Below, piece after piece: positions 34,637 through 43,300 of a stretch of 64,000 nucleotides of DNA. The notes beneath the pieces are model-generated. The model saw nothing but the letters and a program-made list of their open reading frames with translations, ran no database searches and was not told where the DNA came from. The translations under genes were made by a program, and so were the position numbers. The DNA comes from Acidobacteriota bacterium. GTDB taxonomy: Bacteria > Acidobacteriota > Terriglobia > Terriglobales > Acidobacteriaceae. The DNA is taken from contig JABDBE010000003.1 of NCBI GenBank assembly GCA_013288805.1, positions 47,031-111,030 of the forward strand. Direction: 5' to 3'. Within the stretch, counting starts at the first letter, position 1, and each line of letters begins with the position of its first letter.

Positions 34637-37165
34637 TTGACTAGCCGATATCCGATCAGTCTGCTGATTGCGCTGGCGACGTGCCTGCCGCTGGTTGCGC
34701 AACGGGAGCCTGTCCTCAAGCAAATCGATCTCCCGCATCCGTATTACTACCGCGAGATGTATCTGCCTCAACTCACCACGGGACCAAGTTCGGTCGCGTG
34801 GTTGCCTGATTCGCGAACCCTTGTGTATTCCATGGCGGGGTCACTGTGGAAGCAGAAGCTGGATTCTTTCGAAGCCGAACAACTCACCGCTGGTCCGGGC
34901 TACGATTACCAGCCTGATTGCTCGTCTGACGGCCGCTGGATTATCTATTCGTCTTATGCCAATGATGCCATCGAACTCTGGGCTTTGAATCTGGAGACCC
35001 GGCAGTCGTGGCAGCTTACATCAGGTGGCGCGGTGAATGTGGAGCCGCGATTCTCGCCTGATGGCAAGCGCATCGCGTTCGTGTCTACCTCTTATTACAA
35101 ACACTTTCACATCTTTATAGCTCAGTTCGCGAACGGCGAACTGACCGACACAAAACGATTGACTGGGGAAACACGGAGCGACTTGCCACGCTATTACTAC
35201 AGCGAGTTCGATCACGAGATCAGCCCGGCGTGGTCGCCGGATGGTTCGGAAATAATCTTCGTCTCGAATCGTGGCCACATTTATGGCACTGGCGGTTTCT
35301 GGCGGATGAAAGCCGAACCGGGCGCGGAGGCGCGAGAGATTCACTACGAAGAGACTACATGGAAGGCGCGTCCGGACTTTTCGCCCGACGGAAAGCGCAT
35401 CGTGTACGCGTCTTACCTGGGCCAGCAATGGCACCAGTTGTGGGCGATGCCTTCGGCCGGCGGCGATCCGTTTCCGCTCTCGTATGGAGACTTCGACAAC
35501 GTCAGTCCGCGTTGGTCGCCGGATGGGGCGAGAATTGCCTTCATCTCGAACCGCAATGGAAACACTTCGCTTTGGACGCAGGAGATTTCCGGGGGCAGTC
35601 AGAATCAGATTATTCCCAGGGAGAGGCGGTACCTGCGGGCAATGGGTCGTCTTACGATACAGGTGGTTGATTCAGTGGGAAAGTTTATGCCAGCGCGCGT
35701 CTTCGTTACCGGCGAGGATGGACGGGCATACGCTCCCGATAGCGCGTGGATGCGCGCGGATGATAATTTTGTACGCTCCGAGCGGCCTTTCGAAGCGCAT
35801 TACTTTCATACCGCGGGCAATGCCGAGATCACCGTTCCGGCAGGGCGCGTCGACGTAGAAGTTATGCGCGGCTTCGAATATCGCGTTGAAGAGAAAACCA
35901 TCCGAGTCACGGCCGGTGAAACTGCAAAAGTGACAGTTCAGCTTCGACCGCTGAACCTCCCCCAGCAGGCGCATTCCCATTGGGTCAGCGCCGACGTTCA
36001 TGTGCACATGAATTATGGCGGAGCTTATCGCGACACGCCCAAGCATCTTGTAGAGCAAGCTGCGGCGGAGAATCTTTCCATCGTCGAAGACCTGATCGTA
36101 AACAAGGAGCAACGTGTTCCAGACATCGCCTACTTCAGCCCGCAGTCCGATCCAGCATCGACTGCGTCTGCTCTTTTATTGCACGCGCAAGAATTTCACA
36201 CCAGCTATTGGGGACATCTTGGCCTGCTCAATCTGAGTCAACACTTTCTCATTCCTGGTTACGCGGCTTATCCCAACACCGCGGCAGCCAGTCTTTATCC
36301 CACCAATGCAGATGTAGCTGATATGGCGCACCAACAACATGCCGTTGTCGGATACGTTCATCCTTACGACACGTTTCCTGATCCTGCGAAGGATGCCACG
36401 CTTACGCATGAGTTGCCTGTCGACGCCGCGCTTGGCAAAGTGGATTACGTCGAAGTGCTCGGCTTCAGCGACCACAAATCGACGGCGGCAGTTTGGTATC
36501 GGTTGCTCAACTGCGGCTTTCGCTTACCGGCCGCGGCAGGCACGGATGCCATGGCCAACTTCGCTTCTCTACGCGGACCGGTCGGGCTCAATCGAGTGTA
36601 TGCCAACGTTCCACGAGGTCTTCTCGACATCCAATCATGGCTGAGTTCCCTGAAGCAGGGTCACACGTTTGCCACCAACGGTCCGCTCCTTGGCTTTACG
36701 CTCGGTGGCCGTGTCTTGGGAGACGAACTACGGCTTCCCGCAGGCGAAAACAAAGTGAAATTCACGGCTTGGCTTCGTTCGATTGTTCCCGTCGATCATC
36801 TGGAGGTGATTTGCAATGGCCATTTGGCGCGAGAGCTGAAGCTAAGCGGTGATCGCGAAACAGTTGATGTCGACGATACAATTTCACTCTCGCAAAGCGG
36901 ATGGTGTCTTCTGCGCGCGTGGAGCGAAAAGGCTGAACATCCCGTCTTGGATCTGTATCCCTACGCTACAACGAGTCCAATCTACGTGAAGGTCGATGGG
37001 TCCGCCGCGAAGCCGGCCGAAGACGCTGCCTACTTCATCGCCTGGATCGACCGCATGATTGAGGATGCGAAATCGAACCGGGATTGGAATACGGACGCGG
37101 AAAAGAAGTCCGTGCTGGACCTGCTGAACCGCGCCCGTCGGATTTATTTCGGTTTGGAGAACTGA
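34637..37165 (+). CDS. Secreted TolB-type beta-propeller fused to a CehA/PHP-like metallohydrolase
   Basis: An 842-residue exported protein. A short signal peptide (residues 1-21, LIALATCLPLVAQ) precedes a beta-propeller built of WD40-like PD40 repeats (about 45-330; repeated FSPDGKRIAFVS, WSPDGSEIIFVS, FSPDGKRIVYAS, WSPDGARIAFIS). Then comes a beta-sandwich (about 335-440), and a metal-dependent PHP/amidohydrolase-like domain of CehA type (about 445-800) opening with ADVHVHMNYGG and containing GYVHPYD, EVLGFSDHKS and PAAAGTDAM. The His-x-His start and later His/Asp residues fit a metal site. The substrate is unknown. TTG start; a G-rich stretch is the only ribosome-site candidate. Confidence 0.85.
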   Translation: MTSRYPISLLIALATCLPLVAQREPVLKQIDLPHPYYYREMYLPQLTTGPSSVAWLPDSRTLVYSMAGSLWKQKLDSFEAEQLTAGPGYDYQPDCSSDGRWIIYSSYANDAIELWALNLETRQSWQLTSGGAVNVEPRFSPDGKRIAFVSTSYYKHFHIFIAQFANGELTDTKRLTGETRSDLPRYYYSEFDHEISPAWSPDGSEIIFVSNRGHIYGTGGFWRMKAEPGAEAREIHYEETTWKARPDFSPDGKRIVYASYLGQQWHQLWAMPSAGGDPFPLSYGDFDNVSPRWSPDGARIAFISNRNGNTSLWTQEISGGSQNQIIPRERRYLRAMGRLTIQVVDSVGKFMPARVFVTGEDGRAYAPDSAWMRADDNFVRSERPFEAHYFHTAGNAEITVPAGRVDVEVMRGFEYRVEEKTIRVTAGETAKVTVQLRPLNLPQQAHSHWVSADVHVHMNYGGAYRDTPKHLVEQAAAENLSIVEDLIVNKEQRVPDIAYFSPQSDPASTASALLLHAQEFHTSYWGHLGLLNLSQHFLIPGYAAYPNTAAASLYPTNADVADMAHQQHAVVGYVHPYDTFPDPAKDATLTHELPVDAALGKVDYVEVLGFSDHKSTAAVWYRLLNCGFRLPAAAGTDAMANFASLRGPVGLNRVYANVPRGLLDIQSWLSSLKQGHTFATNGPLLGFTLGGRVLGDELRLPAGENKVKFTAWLRSIVPVDHLEVICNGHLARELKLSGDRETVDVDDTISLSQSGWCLLRAWSEKAEHPVLDLYPYATTSPIYVKVDGSAAKPAEDAAYFIAWIDRMIEDAKSNRDWNTDAEKKSVLDLLNRARRIYFGLEN

Positions 37166-37177
37166 CCGGGTAGAGCA

Positions 37178-38308
37178 CTACACCGTGCGTCCCGCCTCCA
37201 GTTCGAGCAGCGCTTTCTTTCTTTCCGCTCCCCAGCGGTAGCCACCCGCGGTTCCGCTCTTACTGACTACGCGATGGCAGGGAATGGCGACTGCTACCGG
37301 ATTGGTGGCGCAGGCGCGAGCCACAGCTCGCGTGGCTGTAGGCTGACCGATCGCTTTCGCCACTGCCGCATAGGAACGCGTTGCCCCGAACGGAATCGTT
37401 TGTAAATGTGTCCACACGCGCCGCTGAAACGCGGTCGCCTGAATGTCCAATGGCAGAGCGGCATTCAGGCGCTGGCCGCGCATCTGGCGAAGCAAATCTT
37501 CTTTCCATGGGCGCATGGCTTTGTCGTCGCGCCGGCGATTGGCGAAAGGGAACTCGTGTCTGAGTCCCTGTTCGAGTTCGTCGTCAGTGTCGGCAAATTG
37601 GATGGCGCAAATCCCTTTGTCTGTAGCCGCGATTAACATGCGTCCCAAGGGCGAGTCGGCGAAAGTGTAGCGGATAGCCGCCGCGATCGCCCCACGGCGG
37701 TATTTGTCTGGGGTCATGCCAAGCTGCGATGCGGTACGCTCGTAGAGACGGCTGCTGGAGCTGTATCCGGCGTCGTACATGGATCGGGTGACTGAATGTC
37801 CGGAGCGAAGATTGCCTTTGAGTTGGTTCAAGCGGCAGGAGTCGGCATAGGCTCGCGGCGTGATGCCCAGGACACTTTTGAATGTCCTGTGCAAATGAAA
37901 CGGGCTCTGATGAAATTCTGATCCGAGTCGGGCCAAGGTCAGAGGTTCGTCCAAGTGTTGCTCGATGTAGCGGCATATCGCCTTCACCGTTTCGGTCGCG
38001 CCATGGCCGGCGATCGCTCTGGGCCGGCAGCGTAGGCAGGCGCGATAGCCAGCTTTCTCGGCCTGATCGGGCTGGGCGAAAAATGTGACGTTGGCGCGGC
38101 GCGGACGCTTGGCTGCGCAGGACGGCCGGCAATACACGCCAGTCGAGGAGACCGCAAATACAAACTTCCCGTCCTCGTTGGCGTCGCGAGCCAGAACGGC
38201 CTGCCAGCGCAGGTCCTGACCCTTGTCGTTATTTTTCCCGCCACGGCTCTGATCGCTGGGGGCCATTTGCATCGCTTCCGTCAAGTTGAGTATCGCATTG
38301 GTTGTCAT
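37178..38308 (-). CDS. ada: Ada: bifunctional transcriptional activator / O6-methylguanine-DNA methyltransferase
   Basis: A 376-residue adaptive-response protein. The N-terminal domain has the zinc ligands Cys60, Cys64, Cys91 and Cys94 (GVYCRPSCAAKRP; CLRCRPRA), of which Cys60 corresponds to the residue that takes a methyl from phosphotriesters. An AraC-type helix-turn-helix spans about 105-205 (FHLHRTFKSVLGITPRAYAD). The C-terminal methyltransferase has Cys344 in PCHRVV with FQRRVWTHLQTIPFGATRSY before it. All key residues are present, so the protein should both repair alkylated DNA and activate its own regulon. No alkA or alkB gene is adjacent. Confidence 0.95.
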   Translation of the reverse strand: MTTNAILNLTEAMQMAPSDQSRGGKNNDKGQDLRWQAVLARDANEDGKFVFAVSSTGVYCRPSCAAKRPRRANVTFFAQPDQAEKAGYRACLRCRPRAIAGHGATETVKAICRYIEQHLDEPLTLARLGSEFHQSPFHLHRTFKSVLGITPRAYADSCRLNQLKGNLRSGHSVTRSMYDAGYSSSSRLYERTASQLGMTPDKYRRGAIAAAIRYTFADSPLGRMLIAATDKGICAIQFADTDDELEQGLRHEFPFANRRRDDKAMRPWKEDLLRQMRGQRLNAALPLDIQATAFQRRVWTHLQTIPFGATRSYAAVAKAIGQPTATRAVARACATNPVAVAIPCHRVVSKSGTAGGYRWGAERKKALLELEAGRTV

Positions 38309-38485
38309 AGTGCTGACAGCTTAGAACAGGGATTTTTGGTGGACCATCCGAATCTTGCGGTCAAAGCAAAGAAATTCTCCTCCGCCGAGACCGACGAGCC
38401 GCCCAGAATTTTCTTAGCCCGCATGAGGGAACCCCGAAAAAAAAGTCGCTTTACTGATTGGAGTACAAATTTAAGGAGATAACTA

Positions 38486-39568
38486 ATGCAATCCAAAAGA
38501 TGCCACTTTTTCATAATGCTTTGTGGAGCTTTGACACTGATGGTGGCGAGCCGAGCCATCGCGGCTGAGAAGACCATGCCATTTCTTCCGAGTCCGGTGG
38601 TTCGTGTGTCGACGATCCCGGCCAACGGAGACGTCAACCCATACGGCGTCGCCTTCGTGCCCATGCAGTTTCCTAGCGGGGGAATGCTCGCGCCCGGAGA
38701 TATTCTGGTGTCGAACTTCAACAACAATCAGAACTTGCAAGGGACGGGCACGACCATTGTCCGGATTAGAAATAGCGCAGCGTCCCTTTTCTTCCAGGGC
38801 ACTGCGCCGCTCGGGCTTTCAACCGCTTTGAAGGTGCTGAAGGCTGGATACGTGCTGGTTGGCAACTTTCCTTCCGCGGATGGCACATGCCAAACAGCGC
38901 AGGACGGATCGATCCTTGTCATCAATAGCAACGGCGTGCTCCTCGGCAGCATTGTGAACAACTCGGTGATTGCCGGCCCATGGGACGCGGCCCTACACGA
39001 CAATGGAAGCTCGGCTCAGCTCTTCATCGCCAACGGGCTGTCCGGAACAATTTCGCGCCTGAACCTCAATGCAAGTTCCACCGGCGTGACCGTTCAGAGC
39101 GCCACCACGATTGCCTCGGGTTATAAGTTTCAGTGCGATCCTGCCGCGTTTGTGGATGCGCCCACTGGACTAACCTATAACGCGGCGACAGACACCTTGT
39201 ACGTCGCGTCAACCTTGGACAATGCCGTTTTCGCAGTCCCGGATGCGGGTAAAACAACTAGCGACCAAGGCACGGGAACGGTCATTTACCAGGATCAGCA
39301 GCACCTGCACGGGGCGCTGGCCATGTGTTTCGCGCCGAATGGACATCTGCTTGTCAGCAACAACGACGTCATCAACGGCGACCCGAATCAACCCAGCGAG
39401 ATCGTCGAGTTCACGACTTCGGGCCAGTTTGTGAAGGAGCTGTCGGTGGACCCGAATCAAGGCGGTTCGTTCGGCATCGGGCAGCAACAGCACGGAGCCA
39501 CTGCGCAGTTTGCCGCAGTGGATGATAATGCAGATTCTTTAATCATCTGGACCTTGGATTCCAATTAA
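38486..39568 (+). CDS. Secreted beta-propeller (NHL-like) hypothetical protein
   Basis: A 360-residue exported protein with a signal peptide (residues 1-27, LCGALTLMVASRAIAA). The mature part has repeated blocks such as NPYGVAFVP, GDILVSNFNN, GYVLVGNFPSADG, DAPTGLTYNAATDTLYVAST and GALAMCFAPNGHLLVSNND, the rhythm of an NHL/SMP-30-like propeller. Two cysteine pairs may form disulphides. No catalytic motif is visible. AAGGAG lies nine bases before the ATG. It is divergent from ada and followed 10 bp later by the CBM9-like gene. Confidence 0.8.
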   Translation: MQSKRCHFFIMLCGALTLMVASRAIAAEKTMPFLPSPVVRVSTIPANGDVNPYGVAFVPMQFPSGGMLAPGDILVSNFNNNQNLQGTGTTIVRIRNSAASLFFQGTAPLGLSTALKVLKAGYVLVGNFPSADGTCQTAQDGSILVINSNGVLLGSIVNNSVIAGPWDAALHDNGSSAQLFIANGLSGTISRLNLNASSTGVTVQSATTIASGYKFQCDPAAFVDAPTGLTYNAATDTLYVASTLDNAVFAVPDAGKTTSDQGTGTVIYQDQQHLHGALAMCFAPNGHLLVSNNDVINGDPNQPSEIVEFTTSGQFVKELSVDPNQGGSFGIGQQQHGATAQFAAVDDNADSLIIWTLDSN

Positions 39569-39578
39569 GCTATGGAAT

Positions 39579-40370
39579 GTGAACCAGGTGCGAAGACGTA
39601 CGTCGTGGGCGAGAGCTGGACGGGAAAGCCAGCCTCGACCACTTCCTTTTCAATCGTGGGTTACGATATTACTTCTGTCGTTTGTGTTTATCGCTCACGT
39701 GATGTCTCAGAAAAATCCCGAGGCGAAACCCGAAGTTTTGCGGGATGAGATCGTCGCGGCATACGTGGACGGCGTTTCGCTGGATGCGGCGCATCCTGCA
39801 GAGGTCTGGAAGAGCGCGACTCCGATTGTCTTTTCTTCCGATTGGCAGGGCCAAAACGCGGATCCCGCACAAGAAACCTCGGTGCGTGTTTTGTGGTCGC
39901 GGAAATACTTGTACCTGAGATTCGAGTGTCACTACCGCGAGCTTTTTACGTTTGAAGACTCTGATCCCAACGGCCGGCGCGATCATCTGTGGGACCGTGA
40001 CGTGGCGGAAGCGTTTCTGCAGCCCGATTCTTCGCGGGAGCGCTTTTACCGGGAGTTCGAAATCAGTCCAAACGGCATGTGGATCGATCTCGACATTTTT
40101 CCCGGCGGAAGCGCAGACTTGAAAAGCGGTCTGCAGCGCTCGGTCGTGGTCGATGAAAAATCACGCATCTGGGCCGCGGAGTTGGCCATCCCGATGAAGT
40201 CGCTTACCGCGAACTTTGATCCCTCTGCGATCTGGCGGGCCAACTTTTATCGAGTTGAAGGCAAGACTGAGCCACGAGAGTATTTGGCGTGGCAGCCAAC
40301 CAAAACGCCGCAGCCGAATTTCCACGTGCCGAGCGCGTTCGGCAGCTTGCGATTTGCTGGCGTGAAGTGA
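39579..40370 (+). CDS. Membrane-anchored or exported CBM9-like domain protein
   Basis: A 263-residue protein with an N-terminal hydrophobic segment (about 28-42, VTILLLSFVFIAHV) that acts as signal or anchor. The rest resembles the carbohydrate-binding family 9-like domain found in exported bacterial proteins: DWQGQNADPAQETSVRVLW, YLYLRFECHYRELF, WDRDVAEAFLQPD, FYREFEISPNGMWIDLDI, WAAELAIPMKSL and the terminal FHVPSAFGSLRFAG. Such domains bind glycans or haem-type ligands; the ligand here is unknown. The GTG start lies 10 bp after the preceding propeller gene, suggesting co-expression of two secreted proteins. Confidence 0.8.
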   Translation: MNQVRRRTSWARAGRESQPRPLPFQSWVTILLLSFVFIAHVMSQKNPEAKPEVLRDEIVAAYVDGVSLDAAHPAEVWKSATPIVFSSDWQGQNADPAQETSVRVLWSRKYLYLRFECHYRELFTFEDSDPNGRRDHLWDRDVAEAFLQPDSSRERFYREFEISPNGMWIDLDIFPGGSADLKSGLQRSVVVDEKSRIWAAELAIPMKSLTANFDPSAIWRANFYRVEGKTEPREYLAWQPTKTPQPNFHVPSAFGSLRFAGVK

Positions 40371-40387
40371 ATCGGTCTTCGGAGAAT

Positions 40388-41047
40388 TTAGTCTGATAGA
40401 GGCTGCAACAGTCCGAAGACCTGCGTGACTCCCGAGCGTCTTCGCAGCTCAGCCAGCAGGGCGTGAGCCGCGTTCTCGTACGTCTTGGTTGCGTCGGACG
40501 GATCCGCCCACACCGCGTCGTAAACGATTTGTGCGGCTTCCTTCAAGTCCATGTGCATAGCCGCTTCGAGGACGTCGACGCGTTCCTGCAGGTGGTCGTA
40601 ACAGCCTTGGCACACGGCGGCTGGTTCAGGGCCGCTCGGATGGTTCTCGTCATGCGCGCAGGATAGACTTCCGCCCACGTTGATGGGCAACTGGGAAGCG
40701 AAAACTTGCGCCTTGAAGTCGCGCAGAAAACGTTCGCGTTCTTCTTCCAATTCCACTGGGTCAGGGCACAGTTCGCCGGCAGCGACCGTTGCACGCACCG
40801 GGACCGCGGTCGGTGAAACGCGTTCCCCTGTTTTACAGACCGGACACGCTTTCAGATCGGCTGCGTAGTAGGTCTTGCAATTTGCGCAAGGCATGCCGTA
40901 ACCCGTTTGCTTAGGACCAATCTGCGCTCCGTGGGACAGATTTACTTTGGGCGCTCGCTCCGCGGTTTGGGTGTCGCTGTTGGATGGGAGGACTGCCGGA
41001 GAGACTGGTTTCTTGATTCCGACCGGGGACGTGGGGGTTGAAGTCAT
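40388..41047 (-). CDS. Zinc-ribbon hypothetical protein
   Basis: A 219-residue soluble protein. After a disordered N-terminal 45 residues it has a zinc ribbon (CANCKTYYAADLKACPVCKTG, two C-x-x-C knuckles), then a charged helix (DPVELEEERERFLRDFKAQV) and a second Cys/His-rich segment (SCAHDEN, VCQGCYDHLQERVDVLEAAMHM). The C-terminus is helical (KTYENAAHALLAELRRRSG). No known family is recognised. The ATG at 41047 is chosen because GGAG lies upstream; the frame extends further without a ribosome site. It converges with the CBM9-like gene. Confidence 0.72.
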   Translation of the reverse strand: MTSTPTSPVGIKKPVSPAVLPSNSDTQTAERAPKVNLSHGAQIGPKQTGYGMPCANCKTYYAADLKACPVCKTGERVSPTAVPVRATVAAGELCPDPVELEEERERFLRDFKAQVFASQLPINVGGSLSCAHDENHPSGPEPAAVCQGCYDHLQERVDVLEAAMHMDLKEAAQIVYDAVWADPSDATKTYENAAHALLAELRRRSGVTQVFGLLQPLSD

Positions 41048-41490
41048 AATAAAACTCCAGGCGGCGTAAACGTCGCGTCTTAAGGCTTGGGACTCCGCCA
41101 TTCTAGGAGCGTCGGGGCCGGCTTTCGACGGCACGGAAGTTCATGTCTGAATGGCTGCTTAGCTCCGTTGCAGTTGGCCGACCAAACAAGAGCTTTTAGA
41201 ATGAGCGGCTTACGAGAGCAATCCCTGTCTTTTTTCGCGACGCGTGGCTGATCGCGTCTCCAAATTGAGACTCAGCGCGATTGCGTGTTCGTCAGGTTTC
41301 AAGTGTTTTTTTCACCGCACATCGACCCTTATCTGGTTTGCTGCGCGAGGAGAAAATGTTGTGTCTGCGCCAAGTTTCTCCGCGCACTCTGTGGCCGTTC
41401 TCAGGACCCTGCCTGGAGAAAGCCGAGGTTGACGGAATAAACTGGCTTCAGTAAGGTAAAAGAGTAGTTGTGTCTGCGGGGAGGTATTCC
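41048..41490. other. 443-bp intergenic region before tatA
   Basis: No gene is supported. It contains a copy of the AAGTTTCTCCGCGC-type dispersed element (41372-41394) and the ribosome site of tatA. Promoters for the divergent zinc-ribbon gene and tatA must lie here, but none could be placed with confidence. Confidence 0.6.
41372..41394. repeat. Dispersed AAGTTTCTCCGCGC element, copy 2
   Basis: Intergenic 23-mer equal to the element at 20524-20545 apart from one extra A. Both copies read in the same direction. Confidence 0.5.
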
Positions 41491-41694
41491 ATGTTTGAAG
41501 GTCTGTTTCAACCGATGCACCTTCTGGTGATCTTTTTTATTGCCCTGCTGGTGTTTGGCCCCAAGAAACTTCCCGAGCTTGGCAAAGGACTTGGCGAGGG
41601 TATCCGCGCCTTGAAAGAAGGAATGAAGGACTCGCCCGCCGAACCCACCAAGACCGCGGAAACGGAAGTGCAGAGCAACCAGCCCAAGAGCTAG
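41491..41694 (+). CDS. tatA: Twin-arginine translocase subunit TatA/TatE
   Basis: A 67-residue TatA-type protein: a short N-terminal stretch, one transmembrane helix (MHLLVIFFIALLVF), the FGPKKLPELGKGLGEGIRALKEG hinge and amphipathic helix, and a polar tail. It oligomerises to form the Tat pore that exports folded proteins. GGGGAGG lies eight bases before the chosen ATG; the frame continues seven codons upstream without signal character. TatB and TatC are not adjacent, which is common in this phylum. Confidence 0.93.
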   Translation: MFEGLFQPMHLLVIFFIALLVFGPKKLPELGKGLGEGIRALKEGMKDSPAEPTKTAETEVQSNQPKS

Positions 41695-41910
41695 GTTCGC
41701 CACGTATTCAAGGTTGTCTAACTCAGCGCCCTTCGTATTGTTTCCCTAAAATAAAATTGCAGGCAGCTCGTTCATGCATTTGTGAAAAGGCTGGGCGGGG
41801 TTTCCCCTATGGCGGGATTCCGACATCTGCGATAAGTTAATTTCTTCGTTGTTGTTGTCTTTTCCACCGGGCCCGAAAACGAAAGTACAAATTCATGATG
41901 GAGAAATGTT

Positions 41911-42987
41911 ATGCGTAAGCTGCATCTCTATGTAGTGTTGTCAGTATTCGCTTTCAGTTCCGCACTTTTCGCCGATCAAGTGGTGCTGAAGAATGGGGAT
42001 CGGCTCACCGGGACCATCACAAAATCCGACGACAAGACTCTCCTGATTAAGACCGAGTTTGCGGGCGACGTCACGGTGCAGTGGCCGGCGGTCCAGGAAG
42101 TAACTTCGACGCAGCCGCTTCACGTAGCGCTTTCAAATGGAAAGACCGTAAGCGGTCCAGTGACTACAACAGATGGCAGTCTGGCTGTGAGCACCCCGAC
42201 CAGCGGAACTGTAACTGTAGCGAAGAGCGACGTAGCCGCGTTGCGCAGCGACACCGAGCAGGTGGCGTATGAGAAATCGCTGCATCCGGGACTCACCCAG
42301 GGCTGGGTTGGAGGAGCAAATATTGGCTTTGCGCTCACCGCCGGGAATAGCGAAACCAAGAGTCTGGCCGTGGCCTTCACTGGCGATCGCAAGACGCAGA
42401 CCGACGAAATCGCTCTCTACGAAAATACGGTCTATGCCACGAACAACTCCCCTGGGACCGCCCCAAGCACGACCGCAAACTCGAATCAGGGCGGGGCTCG
42501 ATATTCCAGGAATCTGAACCCTCGGCTGTTTGCCTTCGTGGGCGCGGATTTCCAGAGCAATGCCCTGCAAGATCTGAATCTTCGATCTATTTTCGGAGGC
42601 GGTCTTGGATTTCACGCCATCAAAACTGACAGGACGACCCTAGACTTCCTGGCTGGCCCGAACTATACGCGAGAAGTCTACAGCACCATTACGAACTCGT
42701 TTCTGGCGCTTACCCTCGGCGAGGAGTTGACCCAAAAAGTAGGAGCAACCACCGTGGTCACCCAAAAGTTATACTTTTTCCCCGACCTCAGTTCCGGCTT
42801 GGTGGGGCAATATCATGCGGCCTTTAATCTCGGGACGGTGACGAAGATCAGCAAGTGGCTGGCATGGCAGAACGCGTTCAGCGATATCTACGTAACTAAT
42901 CCACCGGCGCAACCTGCGGGAACGCTTCCGCTCAAAACGAACGACATCATCCTGACCACCGGGCTGAATTTCTCGTTTACCCACTAA
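41911..42987 (+). CDS. DUF481-family outer-membrane beta-barrel protein
   Basis: A 358-residue exported protein with a signal peptide (residues 1-21, VVLSVFAFSSALFA). An N-terminal SH3-like region (about 22-110) has DQVVLKNGDRLTGTI and a second copy KTVSGPVTTTDGSLAV. The C-terminal 230 residues are a predicted barrel of the DUF481/YdiY type (GFALTAGNSETKSLAVAFTGDR; GEELTQKVGATTVVTQKLYFFPDL) ending in LNFSFTH. These proteins are salt-induced in enterobacteria; the role here is unknown. GGAG precedes the ATG. Confidence 0.88.
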   Translation: MRKLHLYVVLSVFAFSSALFADQVVLKNGDRLTGTITKSDDKTLLIKTEFAGDVTVQWPAVQEVTSTQPLHVALSNGKTVSGPVTTTDGSLAVSTPTSGTVTVAKSDVAALRSDTEQVAYEKSLHPGLTQGWVGGANIGFALTAGNSETKSLAVAFTGDRKTQTDEIALYENTVYATNNSPGTAPSTTANSNQGGARYSRNLNPRLFAFVGADFQSNALQDLNLRSIFGGGLGFHAIKTDRTTLDFLAGPNYTREVYSTITNSFLALTLGEELTQKVGATTVVTQKLYFFPDLSSGLVGQYHAAFNLGTVTKISKWLAWQNAFSDIYVTNPPAQPAGTLPLKTNDIILTTGLNFSFTH

Positions 42988-43115
42988 GGGAAATGAGACG
43001 CGGACGTCTTCTCCCGTGCGGGCCGACCGTGAATGCTGGCTTAATGGGAAATTGCGCGCGTTTTGTTTCTCGGAAAGCGTCCGCAGCATCAGTAGTAGAA
43101 GCGCGAGGAAGCTCA

Positions 43116-43289
43116 ATGAACGGACATTCTGCGGAAGACACCAGAGATCCGGAGGATCGCAAAATCGATGAAAGTAGCCTGGTCGAGAAAAAGGACAAAA
43201 TGATGGATAAGACTGTGGCCGACACTTTCCCGGCGAGCGATCCACCGTCGTCTCTTCCAGACCCGGACGAGGACTCGTTTGTCGCGTAG
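43116..43289 (+). CDS. Small acidic protein with TFPASDPPS motif
   Basis: A 57-residue, highly charged protein. The C-terminal block KTVADTFPASDPPSSLPDPD matches a short motif (E/D-x-FPASDPP) found at the ends of many uncharacterised small proteins in proteobacteria and acidobacteria. No membrane segment. GAGGAAGC lies before the chosen ATG. The function is unknown. It is convergent with the isomerase gene, 11 bp apart. Confidence 0.68.
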   Translation: MNGHSAEDTRDPEDRKIDESSLVEKKDKMMDKTVADTFPASDPPSSLPDPDEDSFVA

Positions 43290-43300
43290 CGGCGCGGCAT

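Noticed and set aside
41244..41432. 62-residue open frame before tatA
   Set aside because: Overlaps the dispersed repeat, lacks a ribosome site and has non-protein-like composition.
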